DNA from: Echinarachnius parma
Taxonomy: Eukaryota; Echinodermata; Echinoidea; Clypeasteroida; Echinarachniidae
Assembly: GCA_037951105.1 (NCBI GenBank)
Contig: JBAMJV010004365.1
Location: forward strand, 62,001-126,000
Length of the DNA stretch: 64,000 nt
Direction of reading: 5' to 3'
The translations under genes and the position numbers were made by a program. The notes beneath the pieces are model-generated. The model worked only from the letters and a program-made list of their open reading frames with translations. It was not told the DNA's origin and did not search any database. Shown here piece by piece: positions 58,770 through 64,000 of the stretch. Every line of letters starts with the position of its first letter. The stretch's first letter is position 1.

Positions 58770-58950
58770 CAGTGGAAACTCTTTATAACGAGCTTTTGTA
58801 CGAGGTACCCGATATATAGTGAGGTAAATTCACAGGTCCAAGATCTATGTATTATATTGTAGCGGTTTAACTGGTTACTGGTTGTCTGTCTTTTTAAGCC
58901 GGACTAAAGTTGAGCCACTGATGAGAATTCGGGCCAATGGGGTTTCGCTG
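58770..58950. mobile_element. Pogo/Tigger-like MITE, 181 bp
   Basis: TA flanks ends CAGTGGAAACTC and GGGGTTTCGCTG, with tttataacgag next to the left end. These are typical of Tigger/pogo-derived MITEs. Confidence 0.6.
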
Positions 58951-58959
58951 TAAAACGAT

Positions 58960-59937
58960 TTCAGATTTCCCGTTGTGCCCTTGGGCAGTGTAATTGGTCG
59001 AATTATAAATGTTGTTAGACAAAATTGGGGTGGAATAAATGGCTAATTAACTTTTTAAAACAGTACAAATTATACAAAAACAAATTAATCTAAAATTGTA
59101 TGATGGATTGGCAGCCAAGGGGATGGGGTGGGGTCATGGACATATAACTTGTTTGTTATTGTGCATTTTATTGTAAAAGAAACCAACTTTCTAAAAAAAG
59201 TGCTTGTCTAGAACTTTTCTAGGTGCCTAAACAATGTATATTTGGTGCTTGTATATCAACCACGGCTGTGATAGGTTGTGTATTGTGTTCATTGCCTTTA
59301 AAAGGTGTTGTCGAATCGGTAGGTTAGCAATAAGAATGATTTTTAATTAACAAATATAAAACATACCTTTAAAAAAAATAGTACATTATGGTTATATAAG
59401 TCATGATATTCGCATTTTTGTGGGAATGTGTCAGAATTGAACCACAAGGAAATGGAGAGCAGACCATTTCCAAAAAGTTCTCTCGACCTACACATTCCCT
59501 TAAAAATAATCTTATATTATGAGCTTTGTTTATCCTGGCATGCAATTCAGTGTGCTCTTCGTCCCCAGCGAGCGACGTATCCCATGATGCAGTTGGTGGT
59601 CAAGCACTTCCTGTGCCCCACCGCAGCGGATTCATTCAATATTTTTGAAATACCGTCTCTCGTTGGGGTAGAAGACGCCATTTTGAACTTTGCATGCCTC
59701 AATGCCATGAACTACCACTATGTTGTGTATGTGATTACTTCTTTCCTAACACATGTACATGACTGTGTGTTGTAAATAAAGAATAACTGACTTAACCAAA
59801 TATAAGTTGATATGAATAGGATGTACTTTTGATTGTTATTCCATGATGACATGATTCAACATTATTTTATCCATGAAGCGCATCCCCTATTAACGTCTAA
59901 CGGAGAAGGCAGAAAGAGGCAGCCCCTTATTTATATA
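58960..59937. other. No gene recognised
   Basis: A frame of 115 codons at 59,428-59,775 has no recognisable domain, no splice partner and ordinary composition. It is left as non-coding. Confidence 0.4.
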
Positions 59938-61446
59938 AACCCCTCAAAAAAAGTTCGGAAACTCAACTTTGATCGATTATATCACTCTTATTAACAATCT
60001 TTCTTTTTTTCTTTTAGTGTCATTGCATTGCATGATGATTTCTCTTTAAAATGGTATTCAAATCGGGGAATACACAGTGCCTTTTAGAATGGAGGACCGT
60101 CAGAAGTCACTCGCAAAATGGGCCGAGAGTATTCAGTTGGGAAATTTGACTCTTGTGTCGTTTTGTTTAATGTTCAAGTTGTATCGAAGATTGTAGCATG
60201 TTCAAATGATTTAAACCTATCAAATTTGGTATCATTTTAAAGCCCATTTGCCTATCTTTTCAATACGATTATGTCCGTAACAATTTTATGAGCAGGTAAA
60301 GTATGGTAGAGCTGGATATGGGGATGGTCGAAAGTGAAATGTTGCAAAATGCATTTCATTTTGTGAAATTGAAGGCGTTGCATCGAAAATCGACTACTGG
60401 AGGAGATGTTTTGAGGTTTTACTTTGCATAATCATCAGTAAATTTAGCATCATGTGAAAGCATGTTTATTTTTCCCTATAACATTATGTCTCACCTGTAA
60501 TAACTATGCTATTGGGGTGTGTTCAGATATGGGGCGTATTAATGCCATGAATTTAAGACCGTGGCTTTTTGATTCAAGATTCCGGTAAGATATTTTTTCA
60601 TCATTACGTTTTTCACTATCAGAAAGCCCGTTAATTTACCTTTAATATGATATCTCAATTGCAATGATTATGCTGCATGTGTGTGTGCAGTACAGGAAAA
60701 CTAGCAAACTTGATGTAATGAAAATGCATCAAATTTCCCTAAACCTACGCAAAGTGGCCAGAACTGGCATATTAGCGCCCTCTTTGACCGTGTAGGTATG
60801 CCCTGTTTAGCACAATATCAAACGGCAAAACGTCGACCTTGCAACGTGTCATTTTGGAGCCCATATACATTTAGAGGTACTACACGGGTACTATACACAC
60901 ACCTTAATCACATAACCATTGTGAATGGGGCATTATTTTATTGACAAATTAACACGCTTCAACATGATGTTGAATTTCATAATGATTATGTAAAGTAAAG
61001 TACTAAGATATCTCCACAAAAAGTCCTTTTTGGATGCAACGTCTTCAATTTCACACAATCAAATGCATTTTGTTTACATTTCAAGTGAGGTGTCATTGGA
61101 AAGATGATTAAACAGGCTTTCTTCTGATACCGTATTCAACAGCATATCTTCATTGTCAAGATATTCATCGTCGAAAGAATTCGAACTTGTGCAAAGACCA
61201 TGATATGAGTGTCAGACCTTCCGACTGAAGTTTGTTGGCGCATTTTGTGACATTTCACTTCTGACCTTCCCTCATTCTCAAACATACTGCGCATACCCCG
61301 TACTCATGATGCTTACGAATTATGGTATCATTTTAAAGAGGTATACACACACTCTTTCAAGTGATACCAAATATAACCAACATGATTTCATAAGAAAATA
61401 GATATAATTGATCAAACTTGAGTTTCCGAACTGTTTTTGAGGGGTT
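59938..61446. mobile_element. TA-flanked inverted-repeat element, 1.5 kb
   Basis: Ends AACCCCTCAAAAA(AA)GTTCGG and its complement pair over about 45 bp. TA lies at 59,936-59,937 and 61,447-61,448. The interior (1.4 kb) has no transposase. It is probably a non-autonomous Tc1/mariner-type element. Confidence 0.7.
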
Positions 61447-61642
61447 TATTTTTTTTTAAATAGTGTGCCTATAGATTTTACTCTTACTTTCCATTACCAG
61501 GGGTCGGTTGGGAGCAGGGATCACCAAAGACAGCCCCCCCCCCCCCCCCCCTCCCCACCACCACCCACCGCCACCACAGAAATGTCCAAAGTCCACCACC
61601 GAGATCGGTGGGGTCCACTGACCTGGGGCCTCTTTCTCGCTT

Positions 61643-61660
61643 GGCCCGCTAGATGGCGCC
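61643..61660 (+). promoter_or_regulatory. CTCF-like motif
   Basis: ggcccgctagatggcgcc fits the core CC-(A/G)(C/G)-(T)AG-(A/G)TGGCG of CTCF sites. It is based on the motif alone. Confidence 0.3.
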
Positions 61661-61698
61661 AAACAACCAACTCGCATGATGTGTTGAGTTTGGGGTAA

Positions 61699-62182
61699 GG
61701 GGCCATCTACAAAGTACGTACGCACGATAGGGGGGAGGGGGGGGTTGGCGCCGATGCGTACGCCTGCGTACAGGGGGGGAGGGGTGGTCTCACCGTTTGC
61801 GTACGCAAAAAAGCATACGCAGTTTTTTGTGTCTGTACTATACCCGGGCTCGAAGTTCCACGACGTATTAACAGGTAACCTGTCCCTATAGGCCTACTAG
61901 TACTAAACTTTGCAATCCCCATATCTAGAGTTAATACTAGACCCATCAGGTTCCAGTTGGGTGCACTCTTCCATTGAAACAGAGGAGATACACGCAAAAA
62001 ACAGTGTTTGAAAACTGCGCATGTACTGGAACTGAATCCGAAAATTTGCGTATGTGCGTACAGGGGGGGTGGGGGGGGGGGGGGGGGGGGGACCACATGC
62101 GTACGGTGTGCGTACAGGGGGGGGGGGGGAGGGGGGGTCAATTTCGGACCAAAATATGCGTACGTACTTTGTAGATGGCCCC
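61699..62182. mobile_element. MITE with GGGGCCATCTACAAAGTACG ends
   Basis: The ends GGGGCCATCTACAAAGTACG and its complement are inverted repeats about 28 bp long. The interior has several gtgcgtacag plus poly(G) units. It is non-coding. The ends resemble the outer arms of the complex at 16,648-18,905. Confidence 0.65.
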
Positions 62183-62491
62183 TAGAGTGGTGTGCCAAGC
62201 ATATCGATGGTGCCAATCTTCCGAGGCACGTATTTGGCATGGAATATGAAATTGACTGGTTGAATCTGGTACAATCTGTATCATGGCAATCATGATAATT
62301 GTACGGGCAAAATTATGCCGGGGCTGGGGAGTGCTGATTTTGTTACTTGTTGTTCGTTATAATTATTTTTTTTATTTACCTGAATGCAACAACAGCAACA
62401 ACAACAAAAAAACATGTTTCGCCGGAATTTGGTAGCCCGAAGGGTCCGAAGATGTCACGTTTTGCCAGAATATTGCCTTTTGAAAACGCTT

Positions 62492-62508
62492 GTCGCCATC
62501 TAGCGGCC
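62492..62508 (-). promoter_or_regulatory. CTCF-like motif, opposite orientation
   Basis: On the minus strand, ggccgctagatggcgac fits the same core as 61,643-61,660. The two sites face each other across 830 bp. Confidence 0.3.
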
Positions 62509-62668
62509 AAGAGCGTAAACTCAATATATCGGGGTATAATAATACTGATCAATGTGTTGACATGTGCAAAAAGTGATGAAATTCTTGGTACAATTTGTAT
62601 TTGTGTGATCTGATATGACCACGATGGCAGAGTAATGGGCGGACAGGCAAATTGATTTGCCAACTCAT

Positions 62669-62996
62669 TGCACTGGCTTTGTACACAGTTATAACTTTCC
62701 AGTGGCACATTAATGGGGGCTTCGGTATGTGGTATAATTAATGTGCCCGTATAGTACGCCCACCCTGCAACATAATTTGTTCTACCCTAAACCCAAAAGC
62801 GATATTAAGTACCCATTTATGCTTTCTCATTATCATTATCAAAATTTACCAAGAAAGTGGTTATCCTGTGATGTTGTTGAAGCACGGAACTGGTTTCGGT
62901 TTTTCAAACGTACCTTTCGTTAAAAACATATACGATTGAAGTGTCCGGATTTTTAATTATCCACTGGAAAGTTATAACTGTGTACAAAGTCAGTGC
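62669..62996. mobile_element. Short inverted-repeat element
   Basis: gcactggctttgtacacagt...ttccagtgg at 62,669 is mirrored at 62,954-62,996. A related arm lies at about 28,900. It is non-coding. Confidence 0.5.
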
Positions 62997-63092
62997 AGTA
63001 ACAAAATTACCATGCGGGGATGCGCCTGGCAAAGTGCTATAGGTGGCTGCCACCCCCACCTCGAGAAAGACTATAATTATAAGCTTTCAATT

Positions 63093-63320
63093 AAAGGGGT
63101 AGTACAGTTTTGGTAAGGCTGAGCTTTAGTAACCAAACCTGTACAATAACATTACAAACTAATAGACTAAAAGTCCACCATGATCGAAAGGTATAGAACA
63201 TTACAAACGACTAAGTAAAAAGCCTGTTATCATAAAATAAAAAAGAGCCATTCAAACACAAGAGGGCGCTTTAAAAAAAGCATTGTTTCAACCATTTTTA
63301 ATACAAAATTATGCATGTCC
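63093..63320 (+). mobile_element. TTAA MITE, GGGCGCT family (truncated)
   Basis: It starts ttaaaggggtagtacagttt and stops after ttatgcatgtcc, where the GACGTC array begins. Confidence 0.6.
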
Positions 63321-63324
63321 CTGA

Positions 63325-64000
63325 TAGCAGACTGACGTCTTTATGACGTCTTAATTTGGTCGTAAACTGGTAAACACGTCATATGTCGTACAAACGATCA
63401 GAATACGACGTCATTATGACGTATTTTAAAGACCATTTTTGACATGATGACTTATGTCGTATAAAAGACGTAAAATTGACGTCATTATAACATCTTTAAA
63501 TGACCATTTTTCCACTATTTATTTTTGTCGTAGGAAAGACGTAAAACGATGTCATTATAACGTCGTTCAAAGACCATTTTTAAGAATGTATTATTGTCGT
63601 ACAGAAGACATGATAACGACGTCTTTATAATGTCGTTTAAAGACCATTTTTGCCATACGGGTTTATGTCGTATCAATAACGCTATAAAGACGTAAGTTTG
63701 ACGTCTTTTCAAGACCAATTTTTTGCCATCATTTTTTGTCGTATGGACGCCCTTTTTACGACGTTAATGTGACGTCTTTCAAAGACCATATTCCAATTGT
63801 TTTTTGTCGTATGAAAGGACGTAAAAATGACGTTAATATTACATTTAAAGATCACTTTGTCAGTATTTATTTGTGTATCGTATAGAAGACGTACAACGAC
63901 GTCTTTTATGATGTCTTTGAAAAGACATTATTCATCATTTTTTGTCGTATGGACGACCACTTTACGACGTCATTTTGAAGTCTTTTCAAGACTAGTTTTT
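63325..64000. repeat. GACGTC-rich minisatellite, ~65-bp unit, runs off window
   Basis: Units follow the pattern tgtcgta(t)...gacgta...gacgtcattataacgtct-tt-aaagaccattttt and are diverged from one another. About ten copies are visible, with GACGTC or a one-base variant in nearly all. The right end is outside the window. Confidence 0.75.

Noticed and set aside
59428-59775. 115-codon frame
   Set aside because: No recognisable domain, splice partner or codon signal; it lies between transposon remnants.
61456-62295. Pro/Gly-rich frames on both strands
   Set aside because: Same homopolymer artefact, inside a MITE.

Overview
The window is animal DNA, most likely from a marine invertebrate deuterostome. 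It is AT-rich, with spliced genes, GT-AG introns, AATAAA signals and very many interspersed repeats. These include TTAA-flanked and TA-flanked MITEs, hAT-type MITEs, L1/Tx1-type LINE fragments, a SINE with a GCGCTATATAAAT plus (ATT)n tail, long palindromes and more than a dozen poly(G)/poly(C) tracts. The selenocysteine-type selenophosphate synthetase, the chromodomain gene and the SINE tail fit an echinoderm or hemichordate, but the species cannot be fixed from sequence alone.

Region 1 (1-21,000) is the most unusual part. A LINE has inserted with a 292-bp target-site duplication (162-453 and 20,691-20,982, identical by eye). Its ORF is cut between two codons into 454-847 and 20,121-20,690, and the two halves rejoin exactly in frame across a shared CAAA. 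The 19.27 kb between them (848-20,120) is therefore a later insertion. It carries a spliced chromodomain gene (exons at 1,088, 5,776 and 7,289) and an intronless ORF (9,061-11,385). That ORF's catalytic and zinc-binding residues match the spacing of the RAG1 core. Tandem arrays of about 162 bp and 218 bp flank the ORF, followed by nested palindromes (16.6-18.9 kb). A possible minus-strand promoter and first exon lies near the right end. This may be a large cargo-bearing mobile element, although no terminal inverted repeat is visible.

Region 2 (21-29 kb) holds a MITE, then a minus-strand gene (25,384-26,700) for a single-pass membrane protein with four helical repeats. Its 3'-terminal exon has been amplified into a tandem array of about 455 bp units (23.3-25.5 kb). 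Nested inverted-repeat elements follow.

Region 3 (29-49 kb) is almost pure repeat: foldback elements, a 160-bp tandem array broken by a SINE, several MITE families and an exact 5,841-bp tandem duplication (38,785-44,626) whose second copy lacks two segments. One short candidate exon lies at 42,079.

Region 4 (49.3-58.4 kb) is a complete seven-exon SEPHS2-type selenophosphate synthetase (414 aa) with an in-frame UGA at codon 61. Introns 4 and 5 hold decayed copies of exons 5 and 6. A good candidate SECIS element lies about 2.1 kb past the stop codon, before the distal AATAAA.

Region 5 (58.4-64 kb) has small DNA-transposon remnants, two convergent CTCF-like sites and a GACGTC-rich minisatellite running off the right edge.
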